Positions 1-8,159 of a stretch of DNA of 30,000 nucleotides are shown piece after piece. How positions within the stretch are numbered: the stretch's first letter is position 1; each line of letters opens with the position of its first letter. A model generated the notes under the pieces. That model searched no databases and was not told where the DNA came from. It was given only the letters and a program-made list of their open reading frames with translations. The DNA is from Tubulanus polymorphus (lineage: Eukaryota > Nemertea > Palaeonemertea > Tubulaniformes > Tubulanidae), in contig NW_027437437.1 of assembly GCF_964204645.1 (NCBI RefSeq), positions 126,001 through 156,000 of the forward strand, written 5' to 3'. Made by a program: the position numbers and the translations under genes.

Positions 1-626
1 ATAAAGTTATAGTCCAAACTGTTCGGAGATGATTTGCGATATTCCAATTGGGTGACAAAGTCTAAAACATGTTTATCTTGATGAGGAAGAGAAAAATTCA
101 AACCGTAGCCGAGAAGTTGACACTGAGTAGAAGATAACGTGGTTGAAGACAAATTTACTATGTTTTCGGTGTTGCTAAATCTAGTCCAAGGGCTGGAATC
201 AATGAGTTTATTCAGTTGGTTGGTAAGATCCACGGACTTTCTGTGCTGATGATATTTTCCAGAGCCTTGAACAATAGTGGAGAGCGATTTCCAGAGGAAT
301 AGGTCCGGTACGTGTGACTTCAAATAATTTTGAGATTGACAGAATTTGTAGAACTGATAGTTACAGTCTTCCTTAGCACGATCTATAGCGAATTTGAGTT
401 GCTTGTTAGCTTCGGGTGGAAACACAGAGCTGGAGTCGTATTTCCAAATCCAAGAAAGTGATCGCGGAACCACTTTTTCGGCATAACACTCCTGAAGGAA
501 CTTGACTTTACTTTTAGCAGTCCTGGATTTGATATAGCATTTCTCATAATTTCGGAAGCTAGCGACGAGGTACGGGAACGTGAAGAAGAAGAATTTTAAT
601 ACGATATTTCGATCCGTGGGTAGCAT
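1..626 (-). CDS. Penelope-like polyprotein, N-terminal part (runs off window)
   Basis: On the minus strand an uninterrupted reading frame begins with ATG at 626 and continues past position 1, at least 208 codons. The segment encoding NLSSTTLSSTQCQLLGYGLN, followed by NFSLP, matches the conserved region ahead of the reverse transcriptase in Penelope-like elements ('NLS..L...Q..LL..GLNF'). The upstream part is rich in K, W and aromatic residues and has no obvious motif. The start codon sits 3 bp inside the terminal repeat boundary (629-875), so the repeat would act as 5' leader or promoter. The reverse transcriptase core must lie left of the window. No stop or frameshift is visible here, so this copy may be fairly young. 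The family call rests on one recognisable motif plus context. Confidence 0.7.
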   Translation of the reverse strand, partial: MLPTDRNIVLKFFFFTFPYLVASFRNYEKCYIKSRTAKSKVKFLQECYAEKVVPRSLSWIWKYDSSSVFPPEANKQLKFAIDRAKEDCNYQFYKFCQSQNYLKSHVPDLFLWKSLSTIVQGSGKYHQHRKSVDLTNQLNKLIDSSPWTRFSNTENIVNLSSTTLSSTQCQLLGYGLNFSLPHQDKHVLDFVTQLEYRKSSPNSLDYNF

Positions 627-628
627 GA

Positions 629-875
629 TCACGATAGGTAGAACACAATATCCGTGTTGACGCGATGAGGAGAGAATCCCACAATGATAATAAAAAGTCC
701 GAAAATGAAACTTCGAGATAGTAGTTTATTTCAACGTTTCGACTATATCCTAATAGTCATCTTCAGGAATAATGAGATACTACAGAAATTATGAGATATA
801 TATACAATCCAGAGACAAAGAGACTAATTCAAGTAATCAGAGATGATACAAACTAAAGGAAAATTAACGTAGAAA
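629..875 (-). repeat. Penelope-type terminal repeat (pLTR), left inverted copy
   Basis: This 247-bp segment is the exact reverse complement of 1602-1848 as far as I can read it. In minus orientation it runs from the junction at 875 to 3 bp before the ATG at 626. It contains a hairpin with hammerhead-like core boxes at 737-766. Perfect identity of the two copies suggests a single recent retrotransposition event. Confidence 0.85.
737..766 (-). ncRNA. hammerhead-like hairpin in Penelope terminal repeat
   Basis: Read on the minus strand, a CUGAAGA box is followed by U, a six-pair stem GACUAU/AUAGUC around a six-base loop, and then GAAA. CUGANGA and GAAA flanking stem II are the core boxes of hammerhead ribozymes, which are known in Penelope-like terminal repeats. 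The extra U between the box and the stem, and the lack of an obvious stem III with cleavage site, keep this tentative. Confidence 0.4.
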
Positions 876-1395
876 TAACAACCTTAGAACTCCTACGTTG
901 GCTACCGATAAACAGCCTATCATTGTACCGTATGTACCTTTCCTCGAGAATTCTAAAGTTTCTCTTCGGTCACTAAATAAACAACTCATCTTTAAATACA
1001 ATAATAAACTTAGTAACTTATTGATTAACAACAAACCGAAAACCGAATCCCTAAACTGTGGAATTTATAAAATACCTTGTAAAGTTTGCGACAAAGTATA
1101 TATAGGAGAAACAGGTCGGAATCTTAATCAACGCATAAAAGAGCATAAATTAGATGTAAAACACTTTAAACCTGAAAGCGGAGTTGCTAGTCATGTTTTT
1201 CAGACTTCACACAATTTTGATTTTGCTCATGCTGAATTAGTTTACCCTTGCAGCGATAAAACTAGAAGACATATTTTGGAATCTGCATTAATTATTGAAA
1301 ATTCGAACAACGTTGTAAACCTTAACAATGGTTTTTCACCCCATAATAAACTTATATCAAAATTCCTCTGTAAACTGGTTAAACTCAACACTTGA
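876..1395 (+). CDS. Penelope-like GIY-YIG endonuclease C-terminal fragment
   Basis: The frame is open from the inverted junction at 876 to TGA at 1393-1395, with no usable ATG, so it is a 5'-truncated piece of a polyprotein. The start of the fragment carries the 'IVPYVP' linker typical between reverse transcriptase and endonuclease in Penelope elements. Counting from 898, GIY is at residues 55-57 and YIG at 68-70, with RNLNQRIKEH following. A CxxC pair (61, 64) and His83/His89 match the zinc-binding insertion peculiar to Penelope GIY-YIG domains. The domain nicks target DNA to prime reverse transcription. The fragment joins head to head with the terminal repeat of the minus-strand copy at 875/876. 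Confidence 0.85.
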
Positions 1396-1601
1396 TTTCC
1401 CCTTTGATTATTTGTTATTTGTTCTCTCATCAATTTCGTCTCTGACTTAACTTGTATTCACCTTTGTTTTAATTTAAGTGCCCCCTAGTTTGTCTTTCTT
1501 TTTACTACTGACTTTAAGTTTCATTTATATTTATACTCACTATTGTTGTTTATAATCACCCCTTAGTTTGCTTCCCTTTAATCTATTTTAGCGTGTAACT
1601 G
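1396..1601 (+). other. 3' untranslated region of the Penelope fragment
   Basis: Pyrimidine-rich sequence lies between the GIY-YIG stop codon and the right terminal repeat. It has no ORF or structured motif that I can see, and its position fits the 3' untranslated region of the element. Confidence 0.55.
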
Positions 1602-1848
1602 TTTCTACGTTAATTTTCCTTTAGTTTGTATCATCTCTGATTACTTGAATTAGTCTCTTTGTCTCTGGATTGTATATATATCTCATAATTTCTGTAGTAT
1701 CTCATTATTCCTGAAGATGACTATTAGGATATAGTCGAAACGTTGAAATAAACTACTATCTCGAAGTTTCATTTTCGGACTTTTTATTATCATTGTGGGA
1801 TTCTCTCCTCATCGCGTCAACACGGATATTGTGTTCTACCTATCGTGA
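1602..1848 (+). repeat. Penelope-type terminal repeat (pLTR), right copy
   Basis: The reverse complement of 629-875, 247 bp, placed 3' of the endonuclease fragment. It ends at TATCGTGA (1848). The next base begins Polinton polB coding sequence, which makes this the insertion edge. Confidence 0.85.
1711..1740 (+). ncRNA. hammerhead-like hairpin in Penelope terminal repeat
   Basis: CTGAAGA at 1711-1717, stem strands 1719-1724 and 1731-1736, and GAAA at 1737-1740 repeat the hairpin of the left terminal repeat in the opposite orientation. The core boxes match a hammerhead ribozyme; the unpaired T at 1718 and the unclear stem III do not. Confidence 0.4.
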
Positions 1849-2648
1849 GAAATGATATTGAGTTAGTTAGTAATGGTAAAAGAATTAGACATTTACAAAC
1901 ATATCCTAAGTTCATAGGTAACAGAATATTTGATGAAAATTTAGCTGCAGTTAAAATGAGGAGAACATCTATGAAATTTAATAAACCAATATATGTTGGA
2001 GCTACAGTTTTAGAAATATCAAAGTTATTAATGTATGAATTCTATTATAACGTATTACAGCCTCATTTTGGAGAAAAGCATATAGAAATCTTATATTTTG
2101 ATACAGATTCTTACATATTAAAGATAAAAACTAATAACATAACAGATGATTTAAAAACATTAAAACATCATTTTGATTTTAGTTATTATCCTAAAGATCA
2201 TGAATTGTTTTACAATGATAATAAAAAGGTGCCTGGTAAATTCAAAGATGAATTAGGAGGTAAAGAAATGATAGAATTTATAGGTATTAGATCTAAAATG
2301 TATAGTTATAGAACTAAAACTCATGAAGCTAAAAAGTTAAAAGGAATAACCAAAAGTGTAGTAGAAAAGAATATTCATTTCAAAGATTACATCAATTGTA
2401 TATTCAATGAAGAAGTTAGAAAACATAAGATGAGATGTTTAAGATCTGAAGATCATGAAATGTCTATTGAAGAGATAGAGAAGATAAGTCTAAACCCATT
2501 TGATGATAAAAGATATATTTTAGATGATGATATACACACAGTTGCTAATGGTTGCAATTTAGATGAATACTTAAGATTTAAAAGAGAAGAAACAAAAGAG
2601 AATGAGATTATGAAAAGAATTCTAGCGTGTAAATCAAATTTTAATTAA
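1849..2648 (+). pseudogene. polB: protein-primed DNA polymerase B, C-terminal part
   Basis: This is the last ~266 codons of a Polinton family B DNA polymerase, the enzyme that replicates the element from terminal protein primers. Counting from the frame opening at 1845, motif B is seen as KPIYVG (47-52), followed by ATVLEISKLLMY. Motif C is DTDS (86-89), holding the two metal-binding aspartates. Further on, PGKFKDE and the 'GIRSKMYSY...KLKGI' region are typical of Polinton polymerases. The exonuclease, TPR regions and motif A are absent: the Penelope element abuts the coding sequence at 1849. The remaining frame is undamaged to TAA at 2646-2648, so interruption by the insertion may be the main defect. 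The next gene starts 14 bp later. Confidence 0.85.
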
Positions 2649-2662
2649 AATATGTATTATAA

Positions 2663-3016
2663 ATGGTGAGTAAACAAGCACACAGTGAGAACAACAAATC
2701 ATTTCTAGATAGAATAAAAGATACTTCAAATGTCAATTCAGTAGATTATAAATTTAAGAAGTTAACAGAATTAACAATTCATAAGAAATACCTAATTACA
2801 AATGCTGATACAGTTACTAATAGATATGGTAGTAAATTAGTTATCCACTTAGAATATGAAGGATTGAAAGGAAATACATATAAATTCAGAACATATTTAC
2901 CAGATAGATTTAATAGATTATCAAGTGAAGATTTAGAAGAATTATGTTCTGGAGATTTCTATTTCATATACAAAGGTAAGAATGAAAAAGGGCACCATGA
3001 AATAGATTTCGAATAA
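2663..3016 (+). CDS. small OB-fold-like protein, possibly ssDNA-binding
   Basis: The 117-residue protein has a basic, Ser/Asn-rich start and then a compact beta-rich block: KKYLITNADTVTNRYGSKLV, a long strand pair, 'FRTYLPDRFNRLSSEDLEEL', and a terminal strand FYFIYKG. The pattern 'YL(I)...T.YG..L.......LP.RF...L..EDL..L......I.YKG' recurs in small proteins beside polB in Polintons and looks like a single OB barrel. A role in binding single-stranded DNA during replication is my inference from fold pattern and position. The frame is intact. ATG is preceded by TATTATAA, the same spacing as other genes of the element, which supports this start. Confidence 0.6.
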   Translation: MVSKQAHSENNKSFLDRIKDTSNVNSVDYKFKKLTELTIHKKYLITNADTVTNRYGSKLVIHLEYEGLKGNTYKFRTYLPDRFNRLSSEDLEELCSGDFYFIYKGKNEKGHHEIDFE

Positions 3017-3051
3017 AATATGTAAAATAAATAGAATTAAAGTAGAATTAA

Positions 3052-3803
3052 AAGAATACAGTAAAAGAATACAGAATATTTGTTGATTCAAGAAGACTTA
3101 CAAATTATGAATCACATAATTTACTAGTACAATTAGATAGAGAATTTAAGAATTGTATTGATTTAAAATTAGTAAATGTAAGTTTATGTAATTCTTTTTA
3201 TAATATATCGGATAAAACTTTTGAACATAGAGGGTTTATGATTTATATGAGAAATAAAGATAAATGGTTTCATCTATTTTTAAAACCAGGATTATATAAT
3301 TTAGAATCATTAGCGCAGGAAATAATTAGAAGAGCTCGGTTGAAAATCGGGGGCACTTCTGTATTTGAAATTGAATTTAATAAAACTGATAGTACTAATA
3401 GAATAAGAATAAAGATATCTAATGAACAACATAATTTATGGTAAATAAACCAATGGCTAAAATGTGAGGAATTAAACCGCTTACAGTTACTGGAAACGCA
3501 GAAGGCATCTCAAATATAATACCTTTTACACACTTTTATATTTATTGCAATTTAATCGATCCTACAAAAACTTTCGAAGCAACTAAAGAAACAATTTGTA
3601 GTTCTAGTATACTAAATATTTTACCGCTAAAAATGTTAAACAATTTGGAACTCAAATAAATTATAATTTAACAGGATGTGATTTTTAAACCTTGTATTCC
3701 TCAATTTAGTAATTTTAGATTAGAAGTAAGAAATCATAATGGATATTTAATTGATTTGAATAACTTTCCTATAATTTATGAATTAATTGTAAGATGTAGA
3801 TAG
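3052..3803 (+). pseudogene. penton-like minor capsid protein, degraded
   Basis: One frame opens at 3052 without ATG (the expected start near 3031 reads ATA) and runs to 3444. It encodes 'YRIFVDSRRL...LKLVNVSLCNSFYNIS...GLYNLESLAQEI', the N-terminal pattern of the Polinton penton-like protein. After 3444 the homology continues through several frame changes and stops: 'IIPFTHFYIYCNLID' around 3515-3555 and 'FSNFRLEVRNHNGYLIDLNN' from about 3702, ending at TAG 3801-3803. The last piece is the characteristic 'R..D.NG..IDLN..P....L' penton C-terminus. In the virion this protein would form a single jelly-roll pentamer at capsid vertices. At least three lesions make it nonfunctional. Confidence 0.7.
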
Positions 3804-3826
3804 TAATTTTTTTCACTACATAAATG
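3803..3826 (+). promoter_or_regulatory. T-run plus ATAAATG start motif
   Basis: GTAATTTTTTT, about ten bases, then CATAAATG. The same layout recurs before most genes of this arm, suggesting an element-specific promoter close to the start codon. Confidence 0.4.
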
Positions 3827-4123
3827 AATATAACTGTTGGACCGAGTATATGTTTTGGATTCGATTTTAAACATGAGGAAGAAATGAAATTTAACAGTAC
3901 TGATGTAAGTACGCATATTAAAAACATTGCATTTTCTAATGAAACAACATTTGAGTATGAAAAAACAATAGATAAAGAAACTTTAAATGTAGAAAAGATT
4001 ACTAATTTAATTAGAGAATCTTTAAGATTTTATGAATTAGATGAAGATTTTATCATTGATGATATTAAAAGAATAATAACTGAAATATATGAAAATGAAA
4101 CTAATAATACTATAAATGTTTAA
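3824..4123 (+). CDS. acidic small Polinton protein of unknown function
   Basis: I do not recognise this 99-residue protein. It has an N-terminal 'MNITVGPSICFGFDFK' segment, is rich in Glu, Asp and Asn, and ends in an amphipathic stretch ('FIIDDIKRIITEIYENE') that may form a helix. No membrane segment or catalytic motif is evident. The start is supported by the T-run/ATAAATG motif directly upstream. It sits between the penton-like gene and a small membrane protein in a same-strand series, so it is probably a structural or assembly factor of the element. The frame is intact. Confidence 0.55.
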   Translation: MNITVGPSICFGFDFKHEEEMKFNSTDVSTHIKNIAFSNETTFEYEKTIDKETLNVEKITNLIRESLRFYELDEDFIIDDIKRIITEIYENETNNTINV

Positions 4124-4160
4124 ATAATTATAACTAAGATAAATAAATATTTTGAAGATA

Positions 4161-4182
4161 GTAATTTTTTGATAAATAAATG
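4161..4182 (+). promoter_or_regulatory. T-run plus AAATAAATG start motif
   Basis: GTAATTTTTTGATAAATAAA directly precedes TG of the start codon, the clearest copy of the shared motif. Confidence 0.45.
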
Positions 4183-4401
4183 AGTGATAATAAATGGATA
4201 ATAACTGGATTATATAATGGAGCCTTACTATCAGTTGGAACTGTTGGTTATTCAATGGTATTTAAAAAAGTATTTAAAATGGGAAGTGTTAATGTTGATA
4301 GATTTGATATAAATGATATTTTAAAATTAACGTTAGCAGTAACTTTATCTAATTTAACTATTGATTATTTGGAAAAACAAAAATATATTCCTCCTATATA
4401 A
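4180..4401 (+). CDS. small conserved Polinton membrane protein
   Basis: This 73-residue protein has hydrophobic segments at about residues 7-27 and 45-62, separated by a short basic linker. The opening 'KWIITGLYNGALLSVGTVGY' followed by 'FKK' and 'VDRFD' resembles a short two-helix protein that I know from Polintons of cnidarians and other invertebrates; its function is not established. The reading frame is intact and the start is fixed by an AAATAAATG motif. It lies in a cluster of small genes upstream of the major capsid gene, so a virion membrane or assembly role is a guess. Confidence 0.65.
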   Translation: MSDNKWIITGLYNGALLSVGTVGYSMVFKKVFKMGSVNVDRFDINDILKLTLAVTLSNLTIDYLEKQKYIPPI

Positions 4402-4406
4402 ATGCG

Positions 4407-4428
4407 TAATTATTTTACTAAATAAATG
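4407..4428 (+). promoter_or_regulatory. AT-run plus AAATAAATG start motif
   Basis: GTAATTATTTTACTAAATAA then ATG at 4426. It supports the start upstream of the frameshift in this gene. Confidence 0.45.
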
Positions 4429-4849
4429 GCTTCTACAATTATAACTATTATAGGATCGGCAATTGTTAACGCTTTAGCATTTACTGGTGGTGGTTATTTA
4501 TTTAAGCATATTGATAAAAATGGGTTATTATCAGAACAAAAAAAGACATAACTTAGCATTAGAGAAATACAATAAAGCAGCAGAAGAATATAGAGAAAAG
4601 AGACAAAATTACATGGATTATATTAACAAAGAATTTTATGATCAGAAGATTTCACATAGAGATTTTCAATCAGTTGATGATGCAATGAGTTTATATAACG
4701 CGGTAACCAATAAAGAAAAATTACATCTATACAAACCTAAATTATCAGATTATTATACCCCAAGTAAAGAACAACAGAAATATGAAATAATTTGGATCTT
4801 AGGTGGAACAGTTAATGTTATATTTGTAGCATTTAAATTTACTAATTAA
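4426..4849 (+). pseudogene. Polinton membrane/coiled-coil protein, frameshifted
   Basis: ATG at 4426 opens a 41-codon frame beginning MASTIITIIGSAIVNALAFT, a hydrophobic signal-anchor, ending at TAA 4549-4551. Homology continues in the next frame after the A-run at 4538-4544, through a charged helical part (KYNKAAEEYREKRQNYMDYI) to 'KLSDYYTPSKEQQKYEI' and a second hydrophobic segment near the C-terminus (TAA 4847-4849). Together they match a ~140-residue protein family that I recognise from invertebrate Polintons, function unknown. A single indel in the homopolymer is the only lesion seen. It could also be a programmed-frameshift site, but decay is simpler given the neighbours. Confidence 0.7.
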
Positions 4850-4854
4850 TTATA

Positions 4855-4878
4855 TATTATTTCTTTTCTAAATAAATG
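4855..4878 (+). promoter_or_regulatory. T-rich run plus AAATAAATG start motif
   Basis: TATTATTTCTTTTCTAAATA, then AATG with ATG at 4876; the same arrangement as in the preceding genes. Confidence 0.45.
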
Positions 4879-5310
4879 GATGATAAAGTTGATGGTGTTA
4901 ATATTATTCCTCATGATATAAATGAAACTAAATTAAAATTATATTTGGAAAAACAAACATTAGAATTTGAAAGTGACCTAAAGATAAAAAAGAAAAAATA
5001 TTTAAAAAGTAAAATTATATATTATTTTATTATAAGTGGTTCAGTTACAATTAGTTCTGTAATAACATTTCTAGCAATATTCTCACCATTAACACCTTAA
5101 GCTTTATCAATTGGCGTGCTAGGATTATCATCAAGTGTTTTAACTGGTATAAGTTCAAAATTAAATATAAAAAGTAATAAAGAAAAAATTAAAACTAATA
5201 CAAAAGAAATTAATAAATTAAAAAATACACTAGATTATATAATAAGTTTAAATGGTAATATAACAGTTGAAGACCAAGATAAATTATTAAAAGAATTAAT
5301 AAATTATTAA
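4876..5310 (+). pseudogene. small membrane protein with one in-frame stop
   Basis: A frame from ATG 4876 runs to TAA 5308-5310 and is broken only by TAA at 5098-5100. Before the stop there is an acidic then basic region and a hydrophobic segment (YYFIISGSVTISSVITFLAI). After it the same frame gives a second hydrophobic stretch (IGVLGLSSSVLTGISS) and a Lys/Asn-rich coiled-coil-like tail ending 'VEDQDKLLKELINY'. Two membrane segments plus a helical tail give about 144 residues. I cannot name it; position and size suit one of the small Polinton membrane proteins. The internal stop is most simply a point mutation. Confidence 0.6.
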
Positions 5311-5329
5311 TTTTTTAATTATATAAATG
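5306..5329 (+). promoter_or_regulatory. T-run plus ATAAATG start motif
   Basis: ATTAATTTTTTAATTATATA, then AATG with ATG at 5327. The motif overlaps the stop codon of the preceding gene, showing tight packing. Confidence 0.45.
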
Positions 5330-6844
5330 GGGTTTCCAAAAGCTTTCCAATATAATAAATCAATTAAATATAATATTCCTGCAATAGATTTTAATAAAAA
5401 TGTTACATATAAAAATTTAGTTTTAAATTCATTAACTAATTTAGAAATTTATGTAACTGAAACACAGTTTTTTATTTCTAAAATAGAAAATATATTTAAT
5501 ACATATGAAGTTACTTTTACTCGAGATGAATATCATATATATAAAGTAAAATCTAATATGAAATATTGGCAGAATCAATTAAATGTTGCTGTTTATTGTG
5601 CAACAACTGGTTGTGGTATAAGTTGGAATGATCATTTAAATAACTTAGATAAAAATTTGAATTATTTTTGTTTTAAAATTAATTCACACAATATTTAGAT
5701 TTCACACATATTTTCAAATTAGAATAATATTAAATGAATTAGAATGTCCTTTACCCGGATCTAAATATTTTAAAGAATTGGATAATAATATTAATCTAAG
5801 TTTTATAAAATATGTAATGAATTTAATATAAATATTAATTCCGATTTTAGAGCGCATGGTAAATTGCAAGTTATTGGTAAAAAAAAAGATTAGAATATAA
5901 TGATATTTATAAATTCAAACCTGTATTTGAAAGATCTGGGTATAATATAAATGATAGAGGCGCCAGACTTTTAGTAACAGAATTAAAATCTTTAGATGGT
6001 GAATATTATTATCATTTGAAATATGATTATTATATTGATATCACTTATAAAAATCAAAACAAAATATTAGCAGAATCAACTTTGAGTAATTTAGAACCAT
6101 CTAGAATTAAAAGAATAAGTAATAATAGCAATGAAATAGAAAATGTTACACAAGAAGAAAAAAATCAAAATTAAAGAGTATTTAAAGAAAGAATAAATGA
6201 ATTAATTGAAACAATCAATAATAATTTAGAAACAGAAACAACTTCTGAACAGAATATAATTTCCAAAACTAGTAAACTTGAATCAAACGAAGTTCAAACT
6301 GAAAAACTTTTATCGAATGGATTACTTGATGCAACAGATCAAGAAATAGAAGCTTTAAGTATGTTTTCTGAAAAAAACAATTAGAGAAATAATAAGTATA
6401 CGAAATGAAGCCAATAAAATTGCGCGCGAAAAAAATATGAGATATAATAAAATTAAACCTTTAGAAAATAAATTATTTGACACCAGAAAAGAATTAGAAC
6501 AATTAAAATTAGATAGAGAATTTAACTATGTAACTATGGTATTCACAACAATTGGTTTAGCTATATCAAATTCATTGAAATCTACACCAAATCCTAATAA
6601 ACCGGATAAACCCCCAAATGATAATAATTCTATACAAGATAAAGTTAAGGATGGTTTAAAAACATTAGCAAAATATTTATGGGAACTATCTAAAAAATCT
6701 GCTGCAGCTTTACCCGGAGTTATTGCATCAATTGTTGGTTTTATATTGAAATCTGCTGGGAATATTCTTAACTTTGCTGCTGAACATATTATTTTATTTT
6801 TAATTACAGTTGTAAGTGCTATTATTTTTGGGTTAGTGATATGA
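5327..6844 (+). pseudogene. long Polinton structural-type gene, multiply frameshifted
   Basis: ATG at 5327 opens 123 codons including 'QLNVAVYCATTGCGISWNDH', a segment that I recognise from a capsid-region protein of invertebrate Polintons. The homology shifts frame near 5690 and continues 'FHTYFQIRIILNELECPLPG', with stops near 5829, 5893, 6172 and 6382 and frame changes at A-runs around 5880 and 6370. The final open part (about 6377-6844) has a charged coiled-coil region, a Pro/Asn linker, then 'ELSKKSAAALPGVIASIVGF' and two strongly hydrophobic C-terminal segments. This could be one ~500-residue protein or two adjacent genes; no clear internal start motif was seen, which favours one. Function is unknown, perhaps a minor virion membrane protein. 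Confidence 0.55.
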
Positions 6845-6857
6845 TAAAAAATAGATA

Positions 6858-6881
6858 ATTAATTTTTTTGTTAAATAAATT
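6858..6881 (+). promoter_or_regulatory. T-run plus AAATAAAT start motif with lost ATG
   Basis: ATTAATTTTTTTGTTAAATA, then AATT: the shared motif is intact but the expected ATG at 6879 reads ATT. Confidence 0.45.
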
Positions 6882-8114
6882 AGTGGGAGTTATATAAATC
6901 CTTCTAAGAATCCTAGAATATCTAATGCTATTAAAGCAGAAAGATCTCATCATATAATTACGCATAATCCTTCTAATATTAATCCTGATGAAACTTTATA
7001 TGTTAGAATCCCGAGATTAACACAAAATACTATTTATGTTCCAAATAGTATTTATTTATCAGCTGATATAAATGTAACTGGTAATAATAATAATTATGTT
7101 GTTGATAAGGTTGGAAGATATTTGATTGAAAAATTAACTATAAAGATTGGCCCAGAAACAGTTTTCTCATTAGATGATTATTATTTATTTACGCATTACA
7201 AAGATTTATGGTTAACGAAAGAAAATAGAAATAATATGATATTTCAAGGCATCCAATCAGAAAACCAAAATAAATTAAGATCGGGAGCTAATGACGCAAT
7301 AGTTACTCGTACTGCAGATAATTTGATCAAAAAGATTTATGGAAGCAAACATAAAATTCCATTAGATTTTGAATTGATAAATAATAATGCACCTTTATAT
7401 AAATACGCAATTCAAGAAGATTTTATATTCGAAATGACATTTGCTCCTGTTAATGAAATTGTATTATCTAGCATTGTTAAAGATATGGGTTATAAATTAT
7501 CGAATATATGTTTAGAATATGACACAGTAACTGATGAAAATATTTCAAGCATAATTCAAACTCAATACAATCAAGGATTTTCATTATTATATGATTATAT
7601 TGATAAATGTAAAACTGTAACTATTAATGCAAGTGATGAAATTATTAATGAGAATATCAACTTCCCAAGAAGATCTATTAAAGGTATATTAATATTTTTT
7701 ACCATTGCAACATATTCTAATGGCGCAATACAGGTCGATAATTATTATAATCCTGAAATAACAAAAGTAGAAATAACTATCGAAGGAATAGCAAATAAAA
7801 TATTTTGTCAAGGAATGAGAATGATAGATCAATGGCCAGAAATTAGAAAATATTTTATGAATGAAAAAGTAAAATCATCTGAAAATTGTAATATTAATCA
7901 AATTGATTATTATACCGGTAATAAATATGCATTGTGGTTAGATTTTAGAGCAACAGAGGGTAATTCATTAGATGGTTCTGGAAAAAAATTACAGAACACT
8001 AAAGATGGGATACAATTATTCATGACAAAGAATAAAGGAATCAAAAATTTTAAAATGCACATTTATATTATATCTGACGCGCAATTAAATATTGTAAATT
8101 CTTCAATTAAATAG
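6879..8114 (+). pseudogene. Polinton major capsid protein (double jelly-roll type)
   Basis: A single frame of 411 codons stays open from 6879 to TAG 8112-8114, but the codon at the motif-defined start is ATT, not ATG; the first in-frame substitute is far inside. Recognisable blocks are 'GPETVFSLDDYYLFTHYKDL' early (from about codon 87), 'FEMTFAPVNEIVL' in the middle, and the C-terminal signature 'YTGNKYALWLDFRATEGNSL', 'LQNTKDGIQLFMTKNKG' and 'IISDAQLNIVNSS', all typical of Polinton major capsid proteins. These form the trimeric capsomers of the predicted icosahedral virion. It is the best-preserved long gene of the window. A start on another codon cannot be excluded, so it may be a nearly intact gene rather than a dead one. 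Confidence 0.8.
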
Positions 8115-8159
8115 TGTTATGTATTAGAATTTTAATTTTAATTAAAAAATTTATAATAA

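Larger units (their letters stand above)
1..1848. mobile_element. Penelope-like retroelement, head-to-head partial copies
   Basis: Three parts make up this element. A minus-strand ORF open from 626 to the window edge resembles the N-terminal region of Penelope-like polyproteins. A plus-strand C-terminal GIY-YIG fragment covers 876-1395. Two 247-bp repeats (629-875 and 1602-1848) are exact reverse complements. Each repeat lies in the same orientation relative to its adjacent coding part: upstream of the minus ORF and downstream of the plus fragment. This is the known arrangement of Penelope insertions, a copy preceded by an inverted 5'-truncated piece. The right edge at 1848/1849 cuts directly into a Polinton polB gene. 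The left edge is outside the window, so target duplication cannot be tested. Confidence 0.8.

Noticed and set aside
4538-4551. A-run frameshift considered as programmed recoding
   Set aside because: Neighbouring genes carry many random indels, often in A-runs, and no downstream stimulatory structure is evident, so decay is the simpler reading.
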